A stretch of DNA of 64,000 nt, taken from the NCBI GenBank assembly GCA_963837105.1, contig CAWIMG010000027.1, forward strand, positions 248,001-312,000, written 5' to 3'. The notes below the pieces were generated by a model. The model did not search any database. It had not been told where the DNA came from and saw only the letters and a program-made list of their open reading frames with translations. The position numbers and the translations under genes were made by a program. The DNA comes from UBA9676 sp963837105. GTDB lineage: Bacteria > Actinomycetota > Actinomycetes > Streptosporangiales > Streptosporangiaceae. Position 1 is the first letter of the stretch. Each line of letters starts with the position of its first letter. Positions 11,048 to 19,409 of this stretch are shown here, piece by piece.

Positions 11048-11081
11048 GGCCCCGCCCGGTGATGGCACACCGGACGGGGCC
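11048..11081 (+). terminator. 14-bp GC-rich hairpin upstream of the first island gene
   Basis: GGCCCCGCCCGGTG pairs with CACCGGACGGGGCC around a 6-nt loop, with one mismatch. It sits 33 bp before the first island ORF. It could be a terminator for transcription entering from the left or a leader structure. Confidence 0.5.
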
Positions 11082-11114
11082 TAGGAACCCGAGTCCCTAG
11101 GAGGCCCGAGTCCC

Positions 11115-11366
11115 ATGTCCCCAATCATCCCTGCGCCCGGCAACGGCCCGTGGCGCATCCTCGTACTCGACCGCGGCCCGGACGACCCGAAGTGGATCCT
11201 GGCGACCGTCGCCATCCCAAGCGATGTCCGCCCAGCTGCCCTCGACGGAGCAGACATCCGCGCGGGCGTGCAGGCCGCAGCCGCCTGGGTGGCCGGGCTC
11301 ACCGGCCGCCGGGTGGTCCTGGTGCCCATCCATGACGCCCTGGCCTGGCGTGTGGACGAGCGGTGA
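11115..11366 (+). CDS. Small hypothetical protein of the island
   Basis: 83 residues from ATG 11115, preceded by AGGAGG 10 nt upstream. The sequence has alternating hydrophobic strands (WRILVLDRGP, KWILATVAIP) and a C-terminal RRVVLVPIHDALAWRVDE. No catalytic motif, signal peptide or membrane segment is visible. Its TGA overlaps the GTG start of the downstream serine recombinase, so the two are translationally coupled and may be co-inherited. I do not recognise a function. Confidence 0.6.
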   Translation: MSPIIPAPGNGPWRILVLDRGPDDPKWILATVAIPSDVRPAALDGADIRAGVQAAAAWVAGLTGRRVVLVPIHDALAWRVDER

Positions 11367-11716
11367 AGGCAGCCGCCTACCTGCGGGTGTCCACCGATGC
11401 CCAGGCCGAGCACGGGCTCGGGCTCGATGTCCAGCGCCAGGCGATCCGGGCCTGGGCTAGGTCAAATGGCCACAGGATCACCAGTTGGCATTCCGACGAG
11501 GGCATCAGCGGCAGCAACGGCCTCGACGCGCGGCAGGCGCTGCCCGATGCAGTGGCCGAGATCCGCGCAGGCCGGGCACAGGGACTGGTGATCTACCGGC
11601 TGGACCGCTGGCCGGGATCTGATCCTCCAGGAAACGCTGCTGGCCGAGATCTCTGCGGCCGATGGCCAGGTGTTCTCCACCTTCGCGGGTGAGCAGGAGG
11701 TGATCGACGTGCTGCT
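11363..11716 (+). pseudogene. Serine recombinase, N-terminal remnant with a frameshift
   Basis: Begins at GTG 11363 with a resolvase-type catalytic domain: AAAYLRVSTDAQAEHG contains the nucleophilic serine, followed by LDVQRQAIRAWA, DEGISGSNG and LVIYRLDR. At about 11610 the frame breaks; the expected continuation RDLILQETLLAEISAADG and FSTFAGEQEVID is present in the +1 frame up to about 11716, after which homology ends. The C-terminal part of the catalytic domain and the whole DNA-binding region are missing. Even with the frameshift repaired, the protein could not recombine DNA. Confidence 0.8.
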
Positions 11717-11784
11717 GCTTGTACCGGAGCGATTGGCACGGCGGACCGGTGTGGTCCGCCCCCGTGTTAGCGCGGCTGGCGAAT

Positions 11785-11979
11785 CTAGCCAGTCGTTCCG
11801 CCAGGCTCTGCGAGCATCTGGGACTCCAGATCCCGCAGGCAGGCGCCGCGGATCTGCCTGCCGGTGGCGACCTCCACAGCGGTATAGCAGGGCACGGCCG
11901 CGCCGGGCAGGGACCGCTGGATGTACCACATGGGGAACCTGGCCTTCACGCGCGCCAGCTCCGCAGGTGAGCATCGCAT
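11785..11979 (-). CDS. Small hypothetical protein typical of actinobacterial mobile elements
   Basis: 64 residues from ATG 11979, or 78 from 12021. The sequence MRCSPAELARVKARFP followed by MWYIQRSLPG and YTAVEVATGRQIRG, ending in a short amphipathic helix, resembles a family of short basic ORFs that I associate with integrated elements in this phylum. No known domain or motif assigns a function. It faces the serine-recombinase remnant convergently. The 240 bases between it and the next gene (11980-12218) hold no ORF I can support. Confidence 0.5.
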   Translation of the reverse strand: MRCSPAELARVKARFPMWYIQRSLPGAAVPCYTAVEVATGRQIRGACLRDLESQMLAEPGGTTG

Positions 11980-12218
11980 TAGGCGTCCCCGGTTGTAGAT
12001 TCCGCAGCCTATCGCGCCCATGGGGTAACGATCAAGGAAACCTGGGCTATGGCCTCACTTCGGAAGTCACCTCGCCGCAGGCTAGCGGGGTTTCGCAGAT
12101 CCCTCCTAGTGACGTCGGCCTGCCGGCTCAGCCAGAGCGGCTGATTGGGGCGATAACACCCGTCAACCGGCTGCCGCAACAGTCCTTGCGTCAGCAGCAC
12201 GGCGCGGCGGGGAAGGAG

Positions 12219-12560
12219 TCAGGCCAGCTTGTTCCTCGACTCAAGGAGCGCCTTGCGGAGGTCTGCGATCGCGGTCTCCAGCCCGGTGCGCACGGTGTCC
12301 CTCACGCTGGACGCTGTCGCGATGTTCTCCTCGAGTTGCCGCCGGGCGTCGGCCCACTTGCTGCGGAGCCGGTCCATCAGTGCGGTCATTCTGTCGCTGG
12401 CCTCGATCGCCCCCAGGTGCATCTGGACCTCCAGGTCCTCAATGCGCCCCTGCCACTGGTCGAGCTCGGCCTTGGCCAACTGCTTGCGCAGATCGGCCTG
12501 CTGAGCGTGGAGCTTGCCGATCTCGGCTTCCAGCTTTGCGATGCGATCTTCTGTGGTCAT
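12219..12560 (-). CDS. Coiled-coil hypothetical protein
   Basis: 113 residues from ATG 12560. The first half is a strong coiled coil with heptad spacing (MTTEDRIAKLEAEIGKLHAQ, then LRKQLAKAELDQ); the rest is also helical and charged (RLRSKWADARRQLEEN, ending in ADLRKALLESRNKLA). There is no signal peptide, membrane segment or catalytic motif. Proteins like this can be scaffolds or partners. Here it is divergent, by 295 bp, from an acyltransferase gene, and both appear to be island cargo. The intergenic region carries a clear hairpin at 12590-12615. Confidence 0.7.
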   Translation of the reverse strand: MTTEDRIAKLEAEIGKLHAQQADLRKQLAKAELDQWQGRIEDLEVQMHLGAIEASDRMTALMDRLRSKWADARRQLEENIATASSVRDTVRTGLETAIADLRKALLESRNKLA

Positions 12561-12589
12561 GAACCAAGCATCGGGCCGCCGCGGGGGCG

Positions 12590-12615
12590 GGGCCAGGGGC
12601 GAAGGTCCCTGGCCC
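12590..12615. other. 9-bp perfect hairpin in the divergent cargo promoter region
   Basis: GGGCCAGGG (12590-12598) and CCCTGGCCC (12607-12615) form a perfect stem with an 8-nt loop between the divergent coiled-coil and acyltransferase genes. It could be an operator or a structured leader; the sequence does not decide. Confidence 0.4.
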
Positions 12616-12855
12616 GCGGGGAGCGCCAGGGTGAACCCGAAGGGCTGGCGGCCTGGCCGGTGGAGACGGCGTCCGCCACCCGAGGCGACGACCCGAGGGG
12701 CTGGCCGGGGGCCGGCGTCGGCAAACCGGCGCCAGCTTGACGGAGGTACCGAGGAAGGGACCATCGGCCCTGATGGCAGGCCACGTGCTTGACCGAGCAT
12801 GAGGACGGGCCAGTGAGCCGGCCCGGCTCACTCGCAGCAGCGCGGTCCGGCGAGA

Positions 12856-13662
12856 GTGTCATGGCGGCGCTTGGCGTGGGCGGGCAGCGGCCGTCCGGGC
12901 CGGGTGGTCATCGAGTGGGTGGATGGGTGGGCTTGGCGGACGGTACCGGTGTTCGTCGCGGGTGTGCTGGCGACGGTGGCCGCTTCTGTGGTGGTGTGGT
13001 GCCGCGGGCCCGCCAGGGCTGACTCGGCTGTCACCGACCGTCTGGTGCGGTGGTGGGCGTCGGTGTGGCTGCGGGCGGCTGGGGCACGGGTGATGGTGCG
13101 TGGTCTAGAGCACCTCGACCCAGCCGCCACCTATGTCGTGGTGTCCAATCACCAGTCCAGCCTGGACCCGCTGGTGCACCTGCGGGTGCTGCCGTTGTCG
13201 CTGCGAGCTCTGGCCATGCGTGAGTTGTTCCAGATCCCAGTGCTGGGCCGTGCGATGCGAACGGTAGGGATGATCGAGGTGAACCGGGATTGCCCCGACT
13301 TCGGCCAGATCGACGCCGCTGCCGCCCGGTCGCTGGCGGCGGGACATTCGCTGCTGGTCTATCCGGAGGGCAGGATCTCACCAGATGGCGCGATCGGTGA
13401 GTTCAAAGACGGTGCCTTCATCATCGCGGTCGCCAATCAGCTGCCGGTACTGCCGGTTGCCATTCACGGCACCCGCCGGATCTGGCAGCCGGGACGGCGC
13501 GCCATCCACAGCGGCCAGGTCCGTGTCACCGTAGGACACCCCATGCCTGCCAGCCACCTGACCCGTCACGATGTTGCCAGGCTCTGTGACCAGGCGCACG
13601 ATGCCATCTGTACAGCCCACCGGGACCTGGTAGCGGCGACGCCAGGCAAGGCAGTCTCATGA
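12856..13662 (+). CDS. 1-acylglycerol-3-phosphate acyltransferase-like protein (PlsC family), island cargo
   Basis: About 268 residues. An N-terminal hydrophobic segment (VFVAGVLATVAASVVVW) anchors it in the membrane. The PlsC domain has motif I NHQSSLDPL (the H-x4-D catalytic pair), an MRELFQIPVLG substrate region, motif III VYPEGRIS and motif IV LPVLPVAIHG. Family members transfer an acyl group to lysophosphatidate or related acceptors. GTG 12856 is the first start in frame; a GTG at about 12904 is equally plausible. It is an unusual cargo gene and, unlike most island genes, is intact. It ends 46 bp before the truncated istB. Confidence 0.88.
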   Translation: MSWRRLAWAGSGRPGRVVIEWVDGWAWRTVPVFVAGVLATVAASVVVWCRGPARADSAVTDRLVRWWASVWLRAAGARVMVRGLEHLDPAATYVVVSNHQSSLDPLVHLRVLPLSLRALAMRELFQIPVLGRAMRTVGMIEVNRDCPDFGQIDAAAARSLAAGHSLLVYPEGRISPDGAIGEFKDGAFIIAVANQLPVLPVAIHGTRRIWQPGRRAIHSGQVRVTVGHPMPASHLTRHDVARLCDQAHDAICTAHRDLVAATPGKAVS

Positions 13663-13708
13663 CGGTGACCCGCCGGCCCAGGTGCCCCGCTCATCGTGGC
13701 GCCGTCGC

Positions 13709-14059
13709 GTGAGCGCCGCGACCCGGACAGCCCGGGACACCGCGAGCGAGATCACGTTCCTCACCCGCGCCCTGAAAGCGCCGACGCTGCGCGAGTCTGT
13801 GGCCCGGCTCGCCGAGCGGGCCCGGGCAGAGTCCTGGACGCATGAGGAGTTCCTCGTCGCCTGCCTGCAACGCGAGGTGTCGGCCCGCGAGAGCCACGGC
13901 GGCGAGGGCCGCATCCGCGCCGCCCGGTTCCCCGCCCGCAAGTCGCTGGAAGAGTACGACTTCGACCACGCCCGCGGGCTCAAACGCGATGTCATCGCGC
14001 ACCTGGGCACCCTGGACTTCGTCACCGCCAAAGACAACGTGGTGTTCCTCGGCCCGCCC
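13709..14059 (+). pseudogene. istB: istB, 5' fragment
   Basis: Codons 1-117 of the IS21 ATPase helper, from GTG 13709. The helical N-terminal domain is complete (ASEITFLTRALKAPTLRE, ESWTHEEFLVACLQREV, RAARFPARKSLEEYDF) and the fragment breaks inside the Walker A loop after VVFLGPP. The missing GTGKT is found at 18000. The open frame runs 18 bp into the inserted element and stops at 14077. Confidence 0.88.
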
Positions 14060-14172
14060 GTTATCCGCGGGACCTGACGCGCCCGCATCAATGTCTTTAA
14101 CGATCGCAGTGTCCGAGTTCCGTCATCGTTGCTTCCCGGTTATCTGAAGGGATTCAGCGACGAGAAGGAACG

Positions 14173-15362
14173 ATGACGGTGGCGCATGGCCTAGCGGTGA
14201 GCGTGTCCGGGGGTGCCCGGACCTGGACGGTGGTCAACGAGTCGTATCAGACAGTGAGCCCGGTTGAGGAGTGGCTCGAGGCGCACCGGCACTTGTGGTC
14301 GCCGAACACGGTCCGCGGCTATGCGACCTCGCTCGCCCAGTGGTGGACGTTCCTCGAGCGGCGCGGCGAGGCGGCCAGGTGGCAGGAGGCTGGCGTCCCG
14401 GCGGTGACGGCCTTCTTGTCGTGGCTTCGGAGCGGGCGCGCCGCTGCGTATGCGCTGGCCGGCCCGTTCCGGGAGCTGTCAGCAGAGACCCTGGAGGCGC
14501 GGCTTGCTGCGCTGCTTTCGTTCTACCGCTGGCAGGAGGCCGTGTATTCGGTCCCGGTCGCGGGCCGGCTGATGCGCGGAGTGCCGCGGCGCAGGCCAGC
14601 GCGTGGCCTTCTGGCGCATCTGGATGCGCGGTCCGCGCCGGGCCCGTCGCCGCTGGTGCGGGTTCACCGCGGCCATCGTGACCGGCCTCCGGTGCTATTG
14701 CCGGCGGAGGTCCAGGCGATCCTGGACGGGTGCGCTGTCTTCGATCAGCCGGCCGGTGAGTGGCAGGCAATCTGCGCGACCGGATGCTGTTCTCCGTGCT
14801 GGCCGAGTCAGGGATCAGGCTCGGCGAGGCGCTCGGACTGCGGATCAGTGACTTCGTCCTGGGCCGCGGCGGCACTGCATATATCGAGATCGTGCCCAGG
14901 GCAGGCAACGCTAACGGGGCGCGGGTCAAGATGATGCGCCCGCGCCGCGTTTATGTCGGCGCTGGCCTGGAGCAGTTGTTCGCCGATTACCTGACCCACC
15001 TGGCCTGCCGGGCTGCAGAGCTGGGCATCGCCATCACAGCGGACTGGCCCTTGCTGGTCAACCTGCAGCGCCCTCCGCTGCTGGCGGCGCTGGGCGCAGG
15101 GACCGTCCGGGGCAAGGTCACCGCGCTGCGGCGGGCGGGCGCTGGCCCGCCGGGCTGGACGCCGCACTGGTTCAGGCATTCCCACGCCACGGCCCTGCTG
15201 CTGGGCGGGACTCCTGAGTGGGTGGTATCGCGGCGGCTGGGCCACGCGCACGTCCAGACCACGCTGGACCTTTACGGCTGGGTCCGGGAAGACGAGGCGT
15301 TGCGGGCCGCTGCGAACTGGCGGTCTTACGCCGCCGCCTGGCAGGTGAGCGGTGAGCGGTGA
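14173..15362 (+). pseudogene. tnpA: Tyrosine recombinase TnpA-like, one frameshift
   Basis: About 395 residues from ATG 14173 once repaired. The N-terminal SAM-like domain is visible (SPVEEWLEAHRHLWSPNTVR). The frame shifts near 14765, between DQPAGEWQ and NLRDRMLF. The second segment holds the catalytic domain: arginine in ESGIRLGEALGL, the HxxR box in HWFRHSHAT, GHAHVQTTLDLYG with the last His and the nucleophilic Tyr. It belongs to the integrase family of Tn554 TnpA. It overlaps the start of tnpB. Since similar single-base shifts hit essential genes elsewhere in the window, an assembly error is as likely as real inactivation. Confidence 0.82.
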
Positions 15363-17502
15363 GCAGCGCGGGCTCCTGCGCCCGGCCGGCGAGCCCGACC
15401 CGGTCGAGCGGCTGTGGCGTCAGCTCCCGCCCGAGTGGCGCGGCCCGGTCATCGGGCCGGGCATCGAGGACTGGGAAGACCTCACCGAGAACGGGGACCG
15501 GCGGATTGACCTGACCGGCCTGCCGGACCCATTCCCCGCTGAGCTGGCGTGGATGGCGCACTGGCAGGCAGCCGACGGCACCCGGTGCTCGGTCCTGGCG
15601 ATGAACCAGCTGGCTAACATCGTGCGCCGGGCGGTCCGGGAGGGTCACCCGGTTCCGTCATCGATGCTCGCCATGGACTGGGACGCCGCCGCGGAGCTGC
15701 AGGGCTGGTTCTACGCCACCCGGTGGGGCCGGCTGACCCCTCACGGCAGCCGCAGCCGGCTGCGGGTCGTGTTCCGGTTCGCCCGGCTGGCCCTGCTCGC
15801 CCGCTGCTGCGATGGCCCGTGGTGGTCGCTGGATGACTGGCATCCCCGATGCGACCCGAGGATCCCGCTCACCCCGCGTGAGCCGCTGGCTCACTACGGA
15901 TGCTCGCCAGGCCAGATCGCCCGGCCATGGCTGCGCGGCGCGGTCAAGTGGCACCTTGGCACGATGCTGGAGTCCGGCGCCCTGCGCTGGTCAACCGTCA
16001 GCCAGGAGCGGCTGCCGTGCCTGATGCGCTTTGATCGCTGGCTGACGGCCGCATTCACTGACGCCCGTGACGTCATCGGTGACCCGGCGGCAGCGGCCCG
16101 GCAGGCAGCAGCGTTCCGCCGGTGGGACGCCGACCCGGCCAGCCGGTCCGGCGTCAACCGGCAACGGGCCGACACCGTCGCCCCCAGGCTGATCAACGAT
16201 GACCTGCGAGCCGTGGCCGAGCTGTTCGCGTTCATCGCGGCGAACCCCGCCGAGGCCCGCGCCGTTTCCGGGCCCTCGCCGTGGGATCAGCTCACCCAGG
16301 CGCACGCCGACAGCTGGTTCCGGCAGGTGACCAGGATCCCGCACCGGCCCGCGCTGACCGACCGGTACTACGTCGACGATCACGCCCTGGCGCAGATTCC
16401 CGCGGCGCTGCCACTGCTCGGCCTGCCTCGCAGCCAGCGGATGCTCATCACCCGCGGCGACGGCACGCAGGTCATGGCCTGCGGGCTTGATGACCCGCAG
16501 GCCATGCGGATGATCTTGCTGCAGATCCTGACCGGCCGTCGCGCCAGCGAGATCCGGACCTGTGACTTTCACTGCCTGTCCGCAGTGCCCGGCACCGCTG
16601 CCGCGGACGGCCAGCAAATAGCCCGGTTCAGCTACGCCCAGAGCAAGATCGACGTCGCCCCCGACAGCATCCTGGTCGACCGCGACGTTATCGCCGTCAT
16701 CACCGAGCAGCAGGAATGGGTGCGTGCACGGCTGCCGGGCATCACGCCGCGATACCTGTTCCTGCGGCGCACCGGGAACAACCGCGGCGGCAAGCCCTAC
16801 ACATCCGGGACCTGCAACTGGATGCTGCGGGAATTCAGCGACGTCGCCGCGATCACCGACGGCAAGGGCGCGCCAGTCCGGCTCAGCCACACCCACCGGT
16901 TCCGGCACAGCCGCCTGACCCGGCTGGCCGAGCTCGGCCTGCCAGTCCACGTCCTGCAGCGATACGCCGGGCACGCCAGCCCGACGATGACGATGCATTA
17001 CATCGCCCAGCGCGAGGAACATGCGGAGCAGGCATTCCTGGCCACCGCCAAGCTCAGGGCTGACGGCACCCGGGTCACGATCTCCCGCGAGGACCACGAC
17101 GTCCTCCAGCTATTCAACCGTGCCGACCGGTTCCTCCCGCACGGCTGGTGCCTGCTGCCGCCGCTGCAGACCTGCGACAAGGGAAACGCCTGCCTGACCT
17201 GCTCGGTTTTCGTCACCGACGAGACCCACCAGCAGACGCTGGAACGGCAGCTGGCCGAGACCACGCAGCTGATCGTCCGCACCACTGCCGCGTTCCAGCA
17301 GCGGCACGGCCGCCCGATGCCCGACGACAACGTCTGGATCGCTCAGCGCCAGGCTGAGCAGCAGGCCCTCACCCGGCTGATCAAGACCATGAAGTCGGCT
17401 ACGGGCCGGGCAGTGCAGGGCGCCGGATGCGGCGCCGCGCCCAGCGGGCCGGTCCCGCTGAACCTCGACCTCACCCGGCACATGGGAAACCCGGATGGAT
17501 GA
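15352..17502 (+). CDS. tnpB: Large tyrosine recombinase TnpB-like
   Basis: 716 residues from GTG 15352, overlapping tnpA by 11 bp. The size and layout match TnpB of Tn554-type elements: a long N-terminal DNA-binding part, then the catalytic domain with TGRRASEIRTC (Arg), HTHRFRHSRLTRLAE (HxxR) and GHASPTMTMHYI (His and Tyr). The C-terminal tail carries a cysteine cluster, LQTCDKGNACLTCSVF, probably a small zinc-binding unit typical of these proteins, followed by a helical ETHQQTLERQLAETTQ segment. It acts with TnpA in strand exchange. It is the only intact gene of the trio, and its stop overlaps tnpC. Confidence 0.9.
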   Translation: MSGEQRGLLRPAGEPDPVERLWRQLPPEWRGPVIGPGIEDWEDLTENGDRRIDLTGLPDPFPAELAWMAHWQAADGTRCSVLAMNQLANIVRRAVREGHPVPSSMLAMDWDAAAELQGWFYATRWGRLTPHGSRSRLRVVFRFARLALLARCCDGPWWSLDDWHPRCDPRIPLTPREPLAHYGCSPGQIARPWLRGAVKWHLGTMLESGALRWSTVSQERLPCLMRFDRWLTAAFTDARDVIGDPAAAARQAAAFRRWDADPASRSGVNRQRADTVAPRLINDDLRAVAELFAFIAANPAEARAVSGPSPWDQLTQAHADSWFRQVTRIPHRPALTDRYYVDDHALAQIPAALPLLGLPRSQRMLITRGDGTQVMACGLDDPQAMRMILLQILTGRRASEIRTCDFHCLSAVPGTAAADGQQIARFSYAQSKIDVAPDSILVDRDVIAVITEQQEWVRARLPGITPRYLFLRRTGNNRGGKPYTSGTCNWMLREFSDVAAITDGKGAPVRLSHTHRFRHSRLTRLAELGLPVHVLQRYAGHASPTMTMHYIAQREEHAEQAFLATAKLRADGTRVTISREDHDVLQLFNRADRFLPHGWCLLPPLQTCDKGNACLTCSVFVTDETHQQTLERQLAETTQLIVRTTAAFQQRHGRPMPDDNVWIAQRQAEQQALTRLIKTMKSATGRAVQGAGCGAAPSGPVPLNLDLTRHMGNPDG

Positions 17503-17922
17503 CATCCGCGATCGCCGCGTCGCGGTCCTGACCGCAGCCGCCAGGGCCAAGTCGGCGGCCAAGACCAAAGCCGCCGACCAGGCCATTCGCGTGCTGATCA
17601 AACGCGGCGAGCCGATCAGCTTCCAGGCTGTCCAGCGAGAAGCCGGAGTCTCCCACGCCTTCCTCTACAACAACCCTGAGCTGCGCGGCCGCATCGAGCG
17701 GCTGCGTGCCCAATCCCGCCCCGCCCCGCCGCGGCCAGCACTCCCGCCCCCGATGACGCTCTCCTGCTCGCCCTGACTAGTCAGATCAGCCAGATGAAGA
17801 AACGGCACCGCCAGGAAGTCCAGGAACTGCGGGCAGCCCTCGAGAAAGCCCACGGCGAGAACCTCCAGCTCAGACGCGAGCTCACCCGGCGAGGATGGTC
17901 CCCGCATCTTGCAACAACATGA
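17495..17922 (+). pseudogene. tnpC: TnpC-like (DUF6262) protein with a frameshift in a C-run
   Basis: Starts at ATG 17495, overlapping tnpB by 8 bp. The N-terminal part (AAKTKAADQAIRVLIKRG) leads into a helix-turn-helix-like segment, VQREAGVSHAFLYNNPELRG, as in TnpC proteins. In the CCCGCCCCC run near 17745 the frame is lost. The expected coiled coil (ALLLALTSQISQMKKRHR, then EVQELRAALEKAHGEN) continues in the shifted frame and ends with TGA at 17920-17922. Restoring one base gives about 142 residues, a normal length for the family. The role in other elements is to assist and orient transposition. Confidence 0.78.
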
Positions 17923-17999
17923 CCTCGTCGCATCAATAGCAACAACGACACGACCAGCGGAAACGCGCGCCCAGACAAACCGACCCACGGATAACGGGG

Positions 18000-18372
18000 G
18001 GCACCGGCAAAACCCACCTGGCGATCGGCCTGGCGATCCGGGCCTGCCAGGCCGGGCACCGGGTCCTGTTCGCCACCGCCGCCGAATGGGTCGCCCGCCT
18101 CGGCGGCGCCCACGCGGCACGGCCGCCTGCCCGCGCGAGCTCGCCCGGCTGCGGCCGCTACGGGCTGATCATCGCCGTGGACGAAGTCGGCTACCTCCCG
18201 TTCGAGCAAGACGCCGCGAACCTGTTCTTCCAGCTCGTCTCCAGCCGCTACGAACACGCCTCGCTGATCCTCACCTCGAACCTGCCATTCGCCGGCTGGG
18301 GAGAAGTCTTCGGCGACCACGTCGTCGCCGCCGCGATGATCGACCGCATCGTCCACCACGCCGACGTCCTCA
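18000..18372 (+). pseudogene. istB: istB, middle fragment
   Basis: Continues the IS21 ATPase from the Walker A residues GTGKTHLAIGLAIRAC through RVLFATAAEWVARL, Walker B LIIAVDEVGYLPFE, sensor region SLILTSNLPFAGWGEVFG and AAMIDRIVHHADVLT. The segment between EWVARL and LIIAVDE is atypical (ARPPARASS), as if two compensating indels altered about 20 residues. The break at 18372 lies inside a threonine codon completed at 21046. Confidence 0.85.
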
Positions 18373-18513
18373 CCACCAACGGAACGCAAAGCTGCAGCTG
18401 ACCGTCACGCTGTCACCGGCTGAGCCGGTTCCCGGGCTGTATGTCCATCCTGACCACCGTCGCCGCCTTCGGCGCCCGCCTGTCTGGAGTCATCTTGATG
18501 TCTAGTAATGAAT

Positions 18514-18610
18514 ACCGCATGTCTAGCTACTGTGGCCGCTGGATACCTGCGTCATGCGGTCTGCAAGGGCTGATGTTGGAGTCAGTAAAGTTCAGGATGC
18601 GACATGCGGT
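18514..18610. repeat. 10-bp inverted repeat in the leader of the serine-recombinase unit
   Basis: ACCGCATGTC (18514-18523) is repeated inverted as GACATGCGGT (18601-18610), with ATGTCTAG occurring twice around the left arm. It lies between the left inverted end and the first gene, in sequence that is visibly less GC-rich. It could be a recombinase attachment or regulatory site; this is an inference. Confidence 0.4.
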
Positions 18611-18669
18611 GGTAAATGCTAGACGTGTGGATGAGGTGCCTCTAGCCTGCTGGGCAGGAGGTGGGCGTC

Positions 18670-19096
18670 GTGAGCGAGGCGAGCCGACTGCGGGGGCTGA
18701 CCGAGGCGGGGCTGCTGCACGCCAATCCCGCGGCGGTCAGTGCGCCGTTGTTCACCGCGGGCGGGGAGTTCTTGCTGGCCGCGGACAAGGTCCAGGTGAA
18801 GTACGAGATGCTGCGAGCCACCTGGTGCAACAGCCAGGCCGGTCACCGGCGCCGCCACGGCGCACGGCTATTCGCGCGCGGCGTTCTACCTGGTGCTGGC
18901 GTCGTTCTCGCAGGCGGGCATGACGGGGCTGCTGGACGAGCGCCGGGGCCGCCGCGGGCCGGTGAAACTGCGCGCGGAGATCGTGGAGTTCATCCGCGCC
19001 GCCGAGGCAGGCACGTCCATCCTGGCCGATCAGGTCGCGGACCGGTTCGGGGTGCGGCTGCACCGGCGGACCATCGAGCGGGCCCGGGGCCGGTGA
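18670..19096 (+). pseudogene. HTH-domain protein of the recombinase unit, frameshifted
   Basis: Starts at GTG 18670 behind GGAGG. The first frame gives SEASRLRGLTEAGLLHAN and FLLAADKVQVKYEMLR. After about 18825 the frame shifts twice, and the rest continues as AHGYSRAAFYLVLASFSQ, LLDERRGRRGPVKLRAEI, FGVRLHRRTIERARGR. The AHGYSRAAFY segment is a helix-turn-helix, and RRGRRGPVKL resembles transposase-type helix-turn-helix proteins. I recognise it as the usual upstream partner of this recombinase type in actinomycetes. It probably binds the element ends or its promoter. The stop overlaps the next gene (GTGA). Confidence 0.7.
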
Positions 19097-19409
19097 GCAC
19101 CCGGCCGTTCTGGCCGCCAGCCGAGGCGGCGCAGGCCGACTACGAGACATTGCGTGCGCACCTGCTCAGCTACGGCGTGCTGCCGATGACCTGGCCGCAG
19201 CACGGTTCGCCCGCTGCGGGCTGGCCGGGCTGATCACCTGGCCGGTCAGCGAGCCGGTGTTTGCCGGGGAACTGCTCGGCGCGGCGCGGGCGGCGTGGAA
19301 TCCCCATGCCGACGAGCGGATCAGCGCACTGGCCGCTGGTTTCCAGTTCCTGCTTGAAGCCGCCGCTACGCTGCAGTGCCGGCCCGCCACGGTGGGGGGT
19401 CAGCGGTGA
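19093..19409 (+). pseudogene. Small accessory protein of the recombinase unit, frameshifted
   Basis: Starts at GTG 19093. It reads STRPFWPPAEAAQADYETLR and AHLLSYGVLP; one missing base near 19187 shifts the frame, and the protein continues as DDLAAARFARCGLAGLITWP, FAGELLGAARAAWNPHADER and LEAAATLQCRPATVGGQR to TGA 19407-19409. The repaired length is about 106 residues. It has no known motif. The stop overlaps the GTG start of the recombinase, so three genes are coupled. The function is unknown; co-occurrence suggests an accessory role. Confidence 0.65.

Larger units (their letters stand above)
14057..17999 (+). mobile_element. Tn554-like transposon with a tnpA-tnpB-tnpC arrangement, inserted in istB
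   Basis: About 3.94 kb carrying two tyrosine recombinases and a small DUF6262-type protein in overlapping order, the gene set of Tn554-family elements. Precise removal of 14060-17999 restores the istB Walker A loop in frame with no target duplication. The ends are imperfect inverted repeats: 14057-14073 against 17982-17998, 17 bp with two mismatches, both containing CGTTATCCG. Confidence 0.82.

Noticed and set aside
11741..11760. A GGTCCGCC-type inverted repeat as a transposon end
   Set aside because: It is a local palindrome with no partner copy at a second end and no adjacent transposase.
12009..12200. A 63-codon minus-strand frame in the island
   Set aside because: No ribosome-binding site, no domain and atypical composition.
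13663..13708. C-terminus of istA before istB
   Set aside because: The 46 bases between the acyltransferase stop and istB are too short and show no recognisable IstA end.
14760..17750. Programmed frameshifting in tnpA and tnpC
   Set aside because: Some IS use it, but Tn554-type genes do not, and identical single-base shifts occur in unrelated housekeeping genes here.
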